NCBI RefSeq assembly: GCF_043641665.1
Contig: NC_092190.1
Span: 23,329,048-23,393,047 of the forward strand
DNA: 64,000 nucleotides
Source of the DNA: Enoplosus armatus
Lineage: Eukaryota > Chordata > Actinopteri > Centrarchiformes > Enoplosidae
Reading direction: 5' to 3'
This document shows, piece by piece, positions 1 through 13,180 of this stretch. Numbering within the stretch: position 1 is the first letter of the stretch; every line of letters starts with the position of its first letter. Below the pieces are notes generated by a model, which saw only the letters and a list, made by a program, of their open reading frames with translations, was not told the DNA's origin and made no database searches. The translations under genes and the position numbers were made by a program.

Positions 1-2299
1 CGGGGGGGGGGCATACTCTGAATATTTTGTCACCTGACTGTCGTCAACAGATTCGGTGAAGCGCAGTGCGTTTGTCTCCATGCTGCCTGGAAGTATGTTG
101 CCCTTTCTTATGTAACTGACTGAAAAGGTAAACCGCACTGTACTGTAAGTGATACTGAAGAAACATGTGACAGCCAAATCCATTAGCAATCGGACTGCAT
201 GACGTCTGGGAATGTTCTCTGCTTGTTGACATCAGCACAGACTTTCTCTGTTCATGACTTATTCATTTTACATGGTGGCAGAATGCTATTGGAATGGGGA
301 ATGTGCTTCTTTATGTGAGGTATCTATTCTTGGGGGGGGGGGATGGCTAATGCTGCTATTTATATCAGATACACCTTCTTCAAACCGAGCAGCCCCTCAG
401 CAAGCATCCACCGTCAGCACAACACTGAATATCCTCTGCATGCATTCACAGGTGAACCCGTCGCTGCCAAAGTATCGGATGAATGATGATATGAACCTGA
501 TGCTGCTGTAAAATTAAACCAAGGTCATTACAATTTCGTCCTGTGGAAAACGTCTGTAGCAAGTGTCGAGACTGTTTCAATTCAAACCAAACATTTCAAC
601 CTGCCGGTAGCTCCAGATGAAAAGTCAGAATATCAATAATGTGGGAAAAGCACCCAGAAAAGCACAATCTTGTTCAATTCAATTCAGTTCACTCAGGGGT
701 TCTGCTGCTATGACTTCCTTGGTCTGGGATGACCAGGAGCTTAAGTTGGCTAACCTGTATATTGTAATTGCTAACTGTAGCTACAGCGGCCATTGTTCAG
801 TTACATAGAAAATCTGACAAGGTGAACACCAGAAGCACCACTGCACACTGCTCTTCCAAAAGATCATTTTGTACTTAATGGTGGGAGAGAGTGTGTGTTG
901 ACAAGCTCCTCCAAAATCTCCCGTAGGTGGGTTGACATGTGGTGACTCCACTCCGCTTCATTTATTCAGATTTTCACCTCAACTTTTCACCCGTCTGCAT
1001 GTCTAACATTTGTCGGTCCTGGTGGCAGACACAATGTATCCCAGGACTTGATGTTATTGTTGAAAGTGATGCTGCCAAATCCCTCGCCAATCGCCCTTTT
1101 TATTTAGAGTGACGGGATAACGTCTCAATAAAGCGGTGAAAACGAATGTCCAAAGGTAACGGCCGTGATGTTAGATAGCACTTTAATGCCATCCCGATGA
1201 CACTCTGTGCTTTGGCACTCTGTTTAATTAATCAGTCCGTCTCCCGCTTGCCCCCTTGAAAGGTTTATTCCCAAAAAAAGCAGGTAATTCAGGTCGTAAC
1301 TTCGTGTGATTGATGCCACTTGCTGGAGACAGCGTAGCTTCGACTGCAGCTTGTGTGTCTCTCGTGCATGCGTGAGCCTGTGTGTAAATCTTTAATACGC
1401 ATGTGTATTTGTGTGTATATTTATGGGTGGGTTCTTGTGTGTGTGTACGTTTTGGCAGCCACATGCAGAACAGTAGGCGTCATGTCTTGTTCCCAGTACA
1501 AGGCAAAAGTCATTTCAGAAGTAGGCTACAGTGTTCTTTACAGCACCTCCATCTTTGCCATAGGGGAGTAATGCTGCTGATTTAGCTCCTTTCACATTAC
1601 ACCATACATGACCAAGCAGACCTAATTTATTTCCTCCCCCCCATGTCTCCCTCTCTGCTCCCTCACACCAGCTTTCTATGTCTCTCTGCTCCAATAAGCC
1701 CCACCACCCCCTCCTTCTGGGCTGAACATGGGGAAGATTTTACAACTTTACATTTAACAAGTAACGCTGACTGAGATGTGATCCAAATGTTTGGCAGTTT
1801 TTCCTCCTGGCTGCCAGCGTCCAGCTGCCCTACTTCTTCGGCCGCAAATCTGCGACGACCGCACGTTGGGCGAGGACAGCAGCCATTAAAGTTGTTTTAG
1901 CAGCTCAGTAGTGGATTTGTAGAGTGGAATTCGCCTTACTCTCCCTCCCCTGCTCCCTCTGTCTCTCCATCTTTGAGTGCTCTGTGAGGCAACTAATTAG
2001 GCCCAAGTAACAGACTGCACACTGACCTCCACTTCCTCCCCTCTTTTCCTCCTTCCATCCCTCTTTCCTACTCGCTTCGCTTTAGTTTTCATGTCTCATG
2101 CCACATTGGTACACCATATGCGGGACATTATGCTGTCTTGGTGGCATCTGTCTCTTCCTGTCTGTGTGTGTGGAAACATTCTTGTGGACACTACCAATCA
2201 AGCAAAAATACAGATAGAAACACCGCTGCATCACAAGGGTGGTGTAAGTGCAGAGGTTTGCAAGTCTTTAGCTACGCTGGCGATGTGGCTCTGAGGGAT
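1..2299. other. Intergenic DNA without a supported gene
   Basis: G runs at 2-11 and 332-342, a TG-rich patch (1350-1450) and pyrimidine-rich stretches (1630-1720, 1940-2090). The open frames here are short and lack any recognisable domain or splice context. Confidence 0.6.
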
Positions 2300-2665
2300 C
2301 CACAACGTCTGTCGGTCCACCACCGAGCCACCATGTGGTTGACGTTTGTTGTTTTTAGCGAAAAGCTCAACAACTATTGTTTGGATCGCCATGAAATGTG
2401 GTGCACTCATTCATGCTCCCCTCAGGATGAACTGCAATAACTTCAGTGATCCTCAAGACTTCCAACACTTTGGTTTACGACCAAATACCTGCAGAACTAA
2501 TGACATTCCCATCAGCCTCAGCTGTACTTGGCTGTGCTCGGTGCTAATTAGCTTGTTAGTATGCTAACAGGCTAAACTAAGATGAGGAACATAATATTAT
2601 ACCTGCTGAATGTCAGAATGTTGGCATCGTCTTTAGCATTTTGCTCAAAGCCTGCGCCTCATAGC
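2300..2665 (+). repeat. Abundant dispersed repeat, copy 1
   Basis: Characteristic phrases are CTCAACAACTATTG, GGATCGCCATGAAATG, CATGCTCCCCTCAGGATGAA, TTTGGTTTACGACCAAATAC, CTAATGACATTCCCATCAGC and GTATGCTAACAGGCTAAACT. The same phrases recur in diverged form at about 4150, 5146, 12940 and, inverted, 35640. I recognise this sequence as one that recurs widely in percomorph genomes but cannot name its superfamily. The open frames inside it are not genes. Confidence 0.75.
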
Positions 2666-4149
2666 CAAATCCAGAAACCATACAAATCCTACGTTATGTA
2701 TTACATTCTAATCGTCTTGGTTTACTGTTTTTGCAGTTAGTACACAGAAAAATCAACATTTTTTTTTCTGCTGTGTTCACAAAGATGTCACACCACCACC
2801 CACGATCTGTTTAGGTCCTTTTGTGCATTGCAGGAGAACAGAGTCGGTCGAAAGCACACTCAAAATACTTAATTTTGTCACTTTTGTGAAAACACCAGAT
2901 ACTCAAAACCTGTTTAAATTTAGTGTGTAGTATGGATACAGGACACAGCTTTAGATTTGTTCTAGTATTGTAAAATGGTGTGGGGGGGGGGGGGCTTTAC
3001 AGGCCTGTATGTTTTCAATATATTTTTTAAGTATTATTTTGACTCATTTTGAAATATATTTGATTTACAAAACAGCTTTAGAAATGTATCGGAGGGCCGA
3101 TGTCAGTGCCAACAGAGCGTATGTTAATACTCATTTGGCAAAAAATACTTCATCTATCTGTGTTGTGTCTTTATGTTGGGGCATTGATTATTATAAGATG
3201 ATACAGTGTCATGTTTATTGGGATTTAAAATGGCCTTGTGTTTATATTGTTATTGAAAATGTGGACGCAAACTATAAACTTTAGTTGTCATCAGGGGGCT
3301 CGATATTTACGATGGACATCTGGCCCGCTGGCCTGTATTTGCCTGCCACTGGTGTACAGAGTAAATGAGCTGCTGTCACCACTGCATGTCGCATCACAGC
3401 AAACAAACAAGCTCGGGTGGAAGAAAAGCATCACTTACTTCTCATTGTTGAATAAATGTAATATCAGATATTAAAATGTTGCAGTGCCTTGGGTGAAATC
3501 ACTTATTTCCTTTGACAAACGAAGGTGCCACCTTTATATATTGGAGTGTGACTTTCTTTGCACAATGAATACAACCTTGAAGTCCAAGTGGCGTTTTCTT
3601 CATAATTAAAATCTTGTCAAAACAGCGATCTAAGGACGCTCACACTATTAAACGTGGTCTGTGGGCCACATTTTACCACGCAAAGAAGTATCTTTTGATG
3701 TTGAAATGGAAAAAAAAAACCCCAGTCCATCTCTTTTTAGTCACACTTCAGTCCGGCTATTTAAGAGTTGTAGTCTACATTTTAATAAAGTGCTGTAATT
3801 TAATGGGCCATTGATGTCATAATTCCATATGTACAAATCCAGTCCTCGGGGGACTGAAGGGTTTTCAGCTGCTCAGTTAATAAAAACATTCTGAGTGGAG
3901 CTTTCAGAATAAGTAAATACCCGAGCATAAAACAATGAAATACATTTTAACATTTAACAGTGTCAAACTGTTCGCAGTGTGGTCGGAGGAGATCTGTCTC
4001 TATTATTGCATTTGTCACTTTGAAACCCTGCAGCTCTGCGTCAAGCTTGACATCCTGAGTGTTAAACAAAACTCCTCCAACAAATATATTCCAGCACTGA
4101 TTGGATTCAGAGCAAAGTTGTCCTGTCTTTTACTTTCTTTTCTTAGAAA
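2666..4149. other. AT-rich intergenic DNA
   Basis: A 13-G run at 2982-2994 is the only distinct feature. I see no gene. Near 3295-3355 a CATCAGGGGGCTCGATATTT phrase might belong to an unidentified old repeat. Confidence 0.5.
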
Positions 4150-4445
4150 CCTTGGTGGACCACTTTGGTCCAGTCTGAAATATCTCGACAACTATCGGAT
4201 GGACGGCCATGAAATTTTATCCAGACATTCATGGTCCCAAGAGGATGAATCCTCATGACTTTGGTGATCTCTTGACTTTTCCTCTAGCGCCACCGTGAGG
4301 TTGGCAATTTGGGATTTTGAGTGGAATGTCTCAACAACTATTGGATAGGATTGCCGAGACATTTGGTGCACTGTTCATGGTCCCCAGTGAACCACTTAGG
4401 ACATTTCAATGAGTCCAATATTTTGGTTTATAATCCCCTGACTTG
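4150..4445 (+). repeat. Abundant dispersed repeat, copy 2
   Basis: It shows the upstream part of the family: CTTGGTGGACCACTTTGG, ATATCTCGACAACTATCGGA, ACATTCATGGTCCCAAGAGG, GACTTTGGTGATCTC, CCTCTAGCGCCACCGTGAGG. It then repeats internally (TCTCAACAACTATTGGATAG ... TTCATGGTCCCCAGTG), so the family has a tandemly duplicated internal module. Confidence 0.75.
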
Positions 4446-6125
4446 CTTTCCTTTGATACCTGATTAAGGTGTTTTCAGTGTGAACACAAAGCCAAACTTA
4501 GACGCAGTGCAACTGCATTAGTTCTAAGTGCACACACATTAATTTGTGCAGGTAGTTTAGTGCAATACACACCTTTGATACGTATCAACACCCATAGCAT
4601 GCACCAAACGCGTCAGACAGGCAGATGAAGAAGCCAAGGAAGGACAGCGTCCTGGCGGCAGTGGCAAGTCCTGATGCTGGTGTCGCAGGTAGACGAGTCT
4701 GGTTTCCGCCGGACTAGACTGCAGACAAGGCCAATGGAAAGCGAGTGGATGAGGGTCACTCGAAGCGATACAAATCAGTGCAAGCTGAAACGTTTCAAGA
4801 AAAAAAAACGTACCATAGACCCGAACGACTCAGCTTAATGAGTGCGCAGAGAAATGAGGAGAGTATAATAGAAAATAATAGAAACATTCCATCAGAGTCA
4901 GAGCTGTACTACACTGCTGCCCCTCACTCCACTCTGTGTGCCTTGGAACAAAACGGACCAATATCTGACGTAACAAAAGCCTTTTAATGTGCTTTCTCCC
5001 AGTGCTGAAATCTGGTTGTCACACGGCAGCTGGTACTGTATACACAGAGTGTCCGACCACACAGTGAACATGAAAAACGACGAACAGATGGACGGAGACT
5101 CAGGAAGGAAGTACACCAGCACAAAAAACAGCCAGGAAACCATTGGATAGATTTGACAGGAAGTTTGGTGCCACCGTTTACGCCCCCACCAAATACCTGC
5201 AAGCTAATGACATCCCATCAGCCTCAGCTGCACTTTGTGTTCAGTGCTCATGAGCAGATGTTATTGGCCCTGAATCTCCCCTCACTGGTGATTGAAAGCA
5301 TGCTACTTCCTGGTTAGAAGCCCACTGTCGGCCTGCGTAAGTCACAGAACCAGCTATTAAACGTATAAACTAGGCCTGTACAGGCCTACTTTCATCCTGG
5401 ACTGAACCAGCACATGAAGGCAGTCAGAAGTGGCAGCGAATGCATCGGCACTATGACCAAGTTGACTCTCTCGTACACACCCTTGACTTTAAACGAAAGA
5501 ATGACATATTTTCCAATGCAGATGCTCACCTTTCATACTGATGATTCATGGCAGTGGGAGCAAGCCCTGAAGTGCTCCCACGACCAGTCTCCCAACACGG
5601 GACGTACCAAGACGAGGAGGAAATAACTCTTCCCACTTCACTACCTATAACTCTCGACTGGAAATGAACCCTCTAACTTCAAATATATATCACTGATCAA
5701 GTGCATGCACTGCAGGATGTATCCGTCAGTGTCTTTTAAGCAGAAGCTAATTTCCACTTTACCGTTTTCAAAATGGAAATTGTGCTGTACGTAAAGGTGA
5801 AGACGTGCATTAGAACGACATTTAACAAGACAACAAAAAGGGAAAGGAAATGATCCCGAGTCAAGCTGACAAGCCGTACATGCACAGTGAGAGGTACATA
5901 GACTCAGGAGGCTGGTGGATGTTTTTTGCTGGTTCCATACCCCATGTTTTTGGGTCACAAGAGACACAAGACCTGGCACATGGACTGCCTGTCTCCCATT
6001 ATAACGGCAGTAGTCTGTTGGGCCACTGAGACCAAGCATCCAACAAGCCATTATATTGATGCTGCGCTTGACAGAAGCACAGAGAGCAACCATCAGACCT
6101 TGTCTGGAACTAAATGACAGATAAC
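4446..6125. other. Intergenic DNA around repeat copy 3
   Basis: Apart from the repeat at 5146-5290 nothing is recognisable. A 150-codon minus-strand frame (5641-6093) has no domain, low-complexity composition and no splice context, and I do not call it. Confidence 0.5.
5146..5290 (+). repeat. Abundant dispersed repeat, copy 3 (3' part)
   Basis: CCACCAAATACCTGCAAGCT, AATGACATCCCATCAGCCTC and AGCTGCACTTTGTGTTCAGT match copy 1 closely. The upstream module is mostly lost. Confidence 0.65.
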
Positions 6126-6440
6126 CCCCCCTTTCCTGTCTGAGTCTCTCTCTAGTTCACTCTCTGTGCCCTCTCTCTTTCCCTTTGCCTTTCTTGATCT
6201 TTTTGTCTCTCTTCTCCCTTTCAAAAACAGCTCTCTCTCTTCTGTCCTTTCTCCCCCGTGGTCTCTCATCTCTCTCTTTTTTTTTTAACTCCCCTTCTAC
6301 GGCGCTGTCTGTCTCTGTCTTTCACTCTGCTTTTATCCTTCTGCCCCTCTCTGTCTCTCTCTTTCTTCTCACTTTCATATTCCCCATATTCTCCCTGAAC
6401 CTCTCTCTCTTTCTGTCCGTCACATCCCGTCATCTCTGCA
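6126..6440. repeat. 315-bp CT-rich polypyrimidine tract
   Basis: The plus strand is nearly all C and T (CTCTCTCT, TTTCTCCC, GTCTCTCTCTTTC), with a T9 run at about 6281. It yields artificial basic open frames on the minus strand (RERQRRRRG-type). Such mirror-like polypurine/polypyrimidine DNA can adopt triplex (H-DNA) forms. It ends in CATCTCTGCAG, which would also work as a splice acceptor. Confidence 0.8.
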
Positions 6441-6544
6441 GAGCCGACAGCTCGATGCAGAGAATGGACGATGACTCGCTCTCCCCTCTCTACTACCACA
6501 CCCAGGGTGGGGCAGGCCGAAGCCAGGCCCTGAGCGGGCATTAG

Positions 6545-8399
6545 TGTCACCGCGACAATGCGGAGCGGGCGCTTAGCGGTGCAATTTGGAAAGCTGACAG
6601 GATTCACAGCTTTAGTTCAGCAGGGGCAGAGCACGGAGAGGACACGGAGAACCTTGAATTGAGGGCAGGGGGGGTGGGGGGGATGACGGCATCCTTCGAG
6701 CACCTTCCAAAACAGTCTCAGCTTTACTGACACAGACGAAACAACACAATATGGTCTTTATTACCAGTGAGTTAGCGGGAGCAGGTGCATTGTGATTCTG
6801 TCACTCGCTGTATTTTAATTGCGACTGGTCTGATATGGAGGCATCAGAACTGCAATAATCCAATAAAAGAGCTCAGCATGCTCCGTAAGCCTGGAGAGGC
6901 CTTCCAGTTGAATCATAAATCTTTTTGTAACCACTTCTGGTTCCACGATGGCGGCCCACTGGAGACCTGGCTTTGTTGAAATTACTGCCCCACGCTGCAC
7001 AACAAAAGGGAGGAAAGAGACACTACATACCTGAGAATGATTGTCCTCAAGTCGGTCATAAGGTTGCGAGTGAGCGGCTTGATAGAGTACGTTGTTAAAA
7101 CGCCAGTTTTGTTACTACGCGTTGACTTTGGCTCGCTCTACAAGACAGAGCCTTAGGATGAGGACATGAGTCAAAACTCAGCACAAGGCCTAAAGCATTT
7201 CAGCTGATACTGTGCTGTAGCGGTGCACCTATTAAAGTTTGGAGGGGGGGGAAATATGAATGAATTCAATGACCCACTGTGACCCTTAGGCTGGGGCCCC
7301 TGGGGTCCTACAGCGGTTGCCACTGCTTTTTCCGGTTTGTAACCCAGCCTTGCTCACACCTCTCCATTTGAACACACTGTAGTAGCTTTTACCACATCCA
7401 GCTAGTTCATTTATTAAAGCAGCTAACTAATGCAGAGGGAGACCGACTCAGTAGGTGTAAGGTGAGCTTGGTAGGGGTGATTAAATCAAGGGGATGCTCT
7501 TTTTTTATGATTTAATTGAGGACACATTTTAGGGTGTAAACACTGTTCATATTCCTCTATTTTAAACTCACAGTTTAGATTTTTTTTCCCCCTGACCATT
7601 CATTTCCTCCATGAATGAATCACATCTTTGTGCGGACGTGATGAGGACACGACCCTACTGTCGCCAGCAATATTAGCAGCCTTGAACTGATTATACTAGA
7701 TTCATTGGTGAAGAATGAGTAGATGGCCACATAATGTGCTTTGCTACCTAACAAGCAAACTAATTCAGTAAAATAGAAAGAGTAACACCAGAAGAGATGT
7801 GTACCGTTAGATACCTTAGGTGTGAGAGGGGTCATTTGAAGTGCTTATTTTTTGCTACCCCTGCTCTAAGGCACAGTGATGGTCTATACAAATAAACCTG
7901 ACATGATTCAGCTTGCACTGTTACATGTTGGTAGCGGTACGGAGAAGTAAGCAGCAGAAATAATGAGATATCAGACACATGGCCCAGTTTTCACATTGTG
8001 AGTTTTACAGAGAATTACAGTGCTGTGCACATTCAGAGAATAAGTACGTGACCTTTCACTGCCGAAACCAAAGTAAAGAACAAGCATTTCTTGGAGGAAG
8101 AGAGTACATGAAAACACCATCCTTTAAAAGGTGACCAGACTGCCTCAGTCTCACCCCCCCCCCTCCTATTTTACTGTATCTGTGGGGAAGATAGGAATCA
8201 ACGCTGTATGCACGAAACGTTCTATATGATCACTGACAGTGCAAATAGGCAGAAAAACCATTTCAGCCGGGAAATGAGAAGGCAACGACTTGTGGAGGTC
8301 CTCCGAAATTATACGTATCTGCCAATCGGAGAGGAAATCTGAGATAAGCGAAAGCGGATTGCAGGCGAATAGACACAAGGAAGTAAGGCATTTGCCAAG
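6545..8399. other. Intergenic DNA
   Basis: G-rich patch at 6665-6683, repeat family C at 7280-7356 and C9-type runs near 8153. No gene seen. Confidence 0.5.
7280..7356 (+). repeat. Dispersed repeat family C, copy 1
   Basis: GGGGCCCCTGGGG ... TTGCCACTGCTTTTTCCGGT ... GTAACCCAGCCTTG aligns with 48850-48932, which reads GGGGCCCCTGGGCAG ... CCCTACTTTACCCTGTTGGT ... AATCCAGCCTTGGCC. Confidence 0.5.
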
Positions 8400-8640
8400 A
8401 GGTGAGGGTGAGGAGGTGAAGGAGAGAGTGTGATGGTGAGAGATACAAGGGGGGTGGGTGGGGTGGGGGGTGCGCAGTGTTCAGATTGCGGCAGAGCGAG
8501 GGAGGAAGATGTGGAGTAGGTAATAGACTGCTGCTAAAAAAGCACACGTGGGTCATGAAAGAAAAAGAGGGTGTGCGGGAGAGAAAGCAAGTGTGACTCA
8601 GACAAATAGAAAGTGAGTGAGGGGGGGGGGGGTGTAATGG
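8400..8640. repeat. Purine-rich tract with a strong G-quadruplex motif
   Basis: The + strand is GA-rich. Positions 8449-8470 have four G tracts (6, 3, 4 and 6 G) separated by single T bases, a canonical quadruplex-forming arrangement. A further 12-G run is at 8621-8632. The minus-strand open frame reading PPPPHSL-type sequence is a by-product of composition. Confidence 0.75.
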
Positions 8641-9269
8641 AAAAAGAACATCAGACATTTTTTTCCACCTTGTGCAGTTGGGGAAGATACCAATTTCGCC
8701 TCAAAGTGAACATTAGACGGAAATGTCATCTCCATACAGGTAATTTACTCTCCCCTGCTTAAAATGTGCTCTTGAAAATGGCAAAGGCCAGGAGAGACGA
8801 GGCTGATGGCCATATGCACAGTATAATGATGAGTGGGAAGAACAAGCTGAAAATCCAACCCCCACCATAAAATAAAATATTCTAAAAACCTTAATATCAC
8901 GTAGCCTGGCTCCAAATATTCAATATTAAATACATAAATGAGACACTATTAAATAAATAATCGAATGAATACATGAAGTCAAATATTATGAAACCAAGAC
9001 GTTACGCTTTTTAAAAAACGTTTCATTTTTTATTGATTTAAGTGGAGAAGTCACCAGTGCCGGCCCCCCTCACCTTTCAGCCAATCACACCTGAGCCATA
9101 GCAAGCTAACTAACTGCTAACAAGCTAGCAAGAGCCAGCTGGCTAACATTCGGTGACCCCGCTAATATCCAGGCTGAGGGCACATGTGATTGACAGGAAG
9201 GTCAGGGGGCGGGCCCTGGTGACTCCCCTGTCAGATAAAAATGACTCAACTGTGACCATTGATGTGTCT

Positions 9270-9550
9270 GTAATCCCTCCCTATTCACCATATAATGCTC
9301 TGTATTTACTGTCCGCCATTGAGTGTCCAAATTGTTCATTTCAATCCATTCATCCACTACATAGTGCCCCCAAAAATGTCATTGAAAATAGTGCCCATGT
9401 CATGTTCGCTGCTTTCCTGCTACGATCCATAAACGTGCTGCATTTTATGGATACGAAAATTAGCTGCGTGACTCAACAGCCATAAGTAAGTGTCTGGAAA
9501 TCTCAATTTACTGCTCAAACTATTGAATGTCCATAATGTGTAGTGACTAA
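9270..9550. mobile_element. Possible degenerate DNA-transposon/MITE relic
   Basis: It contains CCCTATTCACCATATAATGC, ATTTACTGTCCGCCATTGAG, CACTACATAGTGCCC and a distal CCATAATGTGTAGTGACTAA. This is the style of teleost elements whose termini read CCCTATTCAC(T)ATATAGTGC. No clear inverted ends or target duplication could be paired. The open frame over it (9153-9485) is treated as chance. Confidence 0.35.
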
Positions 9551-10320
9551 AGGGGGGGGGGGGGGGTTAGGAAATAAAAGTGTCATTGTGAAAAATCTGA
9601 CTATGAAATAATTTGACATGGGGCATTTTAAAAATAACATTTCTATAACGAAACAAAAATGATTTAAGTTTCACAATAATGTGTTTAGTTTTCGTTACAT
9701 TTTATTGGCTCATTTATATATTTTACTATATTTTTTCATGTGATTCAACTTATTTATTTAATATTGGACCATCTGGGACTCCGTAAAAATGTCTTTGAAA
9801 AGCACAGTAGGCACGGTGATGATGATGATTTTCAGTCGACAAGGAAATAGGAAGCATCCAGCACAGGTTTTGTTTTACATGGGTGTCTATCTGAAAGCTC
9901 AGTTGGAAAACAAAAGTGTACAAATGTGTCTCAGCTCTCCAGTATGTGGACGGGGCCTTTATTTTCCCGCAGGAAACATTCTCCTCTGGCAAGCTGGGTG
10001 GCTCAGATAAGCAAGAGTGCTGTCAACTCAGCACCTTGGCTCGGTGGTAGAAAACAGTCCAATCAATACGTCATTAATCATCGGTTTAATGTGGCCAGGC
10101 CCGATGTGGACAAGCATTAAAATGGAGGGATTAGTGGGAGGAGAAATGAGCTTGACGGCTCGCATGTGAAGTCGGAGAGCTCCGTAAAAGAGTCCAGATA
10201 AATGATGAGAGAGAAATTTGTTCAGAGTGCCGAACGCAACCTGATGGATAGTAGCTACAGGATCTGAGTGTGTGTGTGTGGGTTTAAGTGGATGTGTCTC
10301 TGCTTGCAAAATGGGTCCAT

Positions 10321-10324
<4 letters not shown>

Positions 10325-10366
<42 letters not shown>
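10325..10366. repeat. (AT)21 microsatellite
   Basis: Uninterrupted AT dinucleotides followed by TGTTTCTTTTTTTTT. Confidence 0.98.
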
Positions 10367-10369
<3 letters not shown>

Positions 10370-11836
10370 TCTTTTTTTTTTCTACATGTCCGTTGTGGTG
10401 TTCAACTTTTGATTTTTTTCATGTTGAATGATAACTTCATTATGTGAGTGCATCCGGTAGTTACTGCTCTGCCACCACCAGCAGCCTGAACAAACTGTAA
10501 AACTGTGATTCATAGCTCTCGATTCATCTGCGGGGACTTGTAACGCGAGATTTATCTCCATCGCTGACATCCAAATTTGACCGAGAGACAAAAATCACGT
10601 CACAACAACCACCTCATCTGTGCTGACATGGTTCCTCAAGCGTAGCCGATAAAATGAAATCATTAGTTGATGAATAACGGCGTGAACGGCATCAACATTT
10701 TACGCTTGAATCTCGCACAAAGTCTTGCCCACCATCAGAAACAGCATTCAGCTCAAAAGGAAAAAACCAAAATAAAAGTATTGCATGAGCATTTACTCGC
10801 AGATGGAACAAACTGAATTTCCTCTTCACTACATTACTGCTCTAAATAATGAATACTGAGCACTCAAAAGCCTCCCCGTCTGTCTGTCTTGGGCTGTGCT
10901 CCTCTGTTTGTGCCCCTGCTGTGGGACAGTGCGAGTGACAAGGCCTTGCCGGCGCTCGAGACAGCCACACTCGAGCTGTTTTCCCCCCTCCGCCATCAAT
11001 TTTTCACCAATTTGTCAAAGCCCTTGGAACGTGTTTACACGCCTTGACCTCCTATAGCCTTCACGCCGGGCCACCGCGAAGAGAAAGCAGGGGCTCAATA
11101 ACCGCCACCGGGCAGCGAGCGGGGCAGTTGGAGCTAAATCCTGTGGTTGGGAGAGGGGAGCCCAGAATCGGCACCCTGAGGTGCAGAGGGCTTATGCTTG
11201 TATTCGGTGTCGCATGTAATTCCCTCCTTTACTTCGTCTTCATCACTGTGTGTCAGTGTAAAAAGTGTAACTGACAAAAGAACAATAGGGCTCCAAAAAT
11301 GTGCCAACTTACAAATATAATTAAGATTGTATGACTATGAGAAGGGTCTAATAACCAATGGAGGGGAGGGGGGGGGCACCCGTAATTTCCTCATATTTTC
11401 AAATTAGAATAATTACAAGTGAATGGCTTCGTTTTTTCCCCCACTTTTGGCAGATAACATGCATACATAAATCACATGAATATACATCACACTGCTGTGA
11501 TCGTTATTCTGCGTTCCTCATTTCAAACTCAAACGAAAGATGAACAAAGCCAGAAGAAACGGAGCCAAAGTGGTGGATTTGTCTGGACTGCCTCCTCAAC
11601 ATCTCTTAATTGGAGCGAGAGAGAATGCGGTACTCACCGGAGGCGCACTGGCCGACTGAACCTTGCGAAACGCGCAGTGAGCGTGTGCAGACTTATTTGG
11701 AGTCATAATATCGCTGTGTGTTTTCGTTTGAACTCTGAATGAACCCCCACGTGAGCGAAATATTAATATATGGCGTAATGACTCTTGTCTACACATGTGA
11801 AAGATTGCAGATGGCAAACATGAGTCCAGAAGCGTA

Positions 11837-11859
11837 CTATTATTATTATTATTATTATT
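11837..11859. repeat. (TAT)n trinucleotide microsatellite
   Basis: About 7-8 TAT/ATT units. Responsible for a poly-Asn run in a chance minus-strand frame. Confidence 0.95.
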
Positions 11860-12939
11860 GTTGTTCACAAAATATGTTGAGCCAAATCTGACGGTACTAA
11901 GTTGAGATTGACCCAAAAACCTCTTGATGACCGATTTCGGCGAACTTCATGCCATGCTAGGTCTGCTCAGTGGGGCAGACGTCCTCTGCCAGCTGATGTT
12001 CACACCTCCCTCCTCAGCCTTTGGATGCAAGGGTCAAGCAAGCCATATTTTTATTATTGAGGACTCCCCCCCCCCCCCGCGCCACGAGATGAAAGCCGAT
12101 TAACCCGCTAGCCAACAACTGTTAGCCGGCGGAAACCGACGGGACATGAAGGCATTTTGATGTGGCCTTTTCACATTGAGGGTGTGACAGATTAGTCCCC
12201 AAACAATTCCAACACCCCCCCCCCCCCTTGATAAAGGTTTACCCGTTGATCTTTGCCAGGAGAAATGTGCCATGCACTTTAAATGACCCGACTCCCCCAC
12301 CACCGTCGCACCTCTGGGACTGTCTCATGCTACCAACAAAGAGGGAGCTGATGAGAAAGCGAGATGGTGGGGGGGGGCATCTTGAATCCAGGTCATCTTT
12401 TGTGCACAGATCTGACAAATTCACTGTTTTCCCCGTTAAGTTAAGTTGTGCCACACAATTCCTCTTGTCCTCTCCGATATCCTAGATATCAAGGAGCAAT
12501 CACAAGCTAAATGCTATTTATTTCTCATTCCAAAGCACGTTCAGGGTTAAAGTCTGTCTGCGTCAGCACTTGGGGCTGGTTCGATGTGACGAGTATTTAC
12601 ACTGCATATCATAGAGGGATCTGGGTGCGTACCCTCGACGGTGATTTACGCCTCTGACATGAAGGTAATGCACTGAAATGAGTTGCCGCCAGCAACTGAC
12701 AATCAAAAGGTGATTCCATTCGCGTGTGCAGTCCATTTCATTACAAACAAACAAACACTGCAGGTGCTTATGCACTATTCACAGTGATGATCACATACTG
12801 TAGACTGTACTAACTCAACAATATGCCAAACGGAGGCCGGAAGAGCACGAACATGCACAGTCTGCAAGGACCTCCCAACAGGAACTGGTTCAACCAGTCA
12901 GCCATCTTCAGTGTTAACGCCTATTAATCCCTATTAATT

Positions 12940-13180
12940 GTGTACGGATGGAACTTGAAAGCCATGTCGGCGGCATGACTCGGGGGACATTCATGGTCCC
13001 CAGTGGACAAAGCGTACTGGCATTGGTCATCCCCATGAGGCTGACATCTTTGCTTGCTTAGTCTTTTCATCTAGGAACGTCATCGGGTAAAAAAACGTTT
13101 GTCCAGTACTTTGGTTTATCCATCAGTTGGTTTCCTTTACATCCTCACAGAGCCGCTAGCGTGGCTGTAGACTGTAGTCG
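12940..13180 (+). repeat. Abundant dispersed repeat, copy 4
   Basis: It contains GACATTCATGGTCCCCAGTG, TTTTCATCTAGGAACGTCAT, GTCCAGTACTTTGGTTTATC and a terminal CCTCACAGAGCCGCTAGCGT module. It is more diverged than copies 1 and 2. Confidence 0.6.

Larger units (their letters stand above)
8641..12939. other. Intergenic DNA with scattered simple repeats
   Basis: It contains the possible MITE relic at 9270-9550, a 15-G run at 9552-9566, (AT)21, (TAT)n and two 13-C runs (12066-12078 and 12215-12227). The block at 10880-11170 is GC-richer and unique-looking. No coding exon can be supported. Confidence 0.5.

Noticed and set aside
1820..1900. GC-rich stretch reading PYFFGRKSATTART
   Set aside because: Considered as an exon, but no consistent acceptor/donor pair or family match was recognised.
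5641..6093. 150-codon minus-strand open frame
   Set aside because: Cys/Ser-rich without a repeating motif or domain, no plausible neighbouring exon, and an opposing frame overlaps it.
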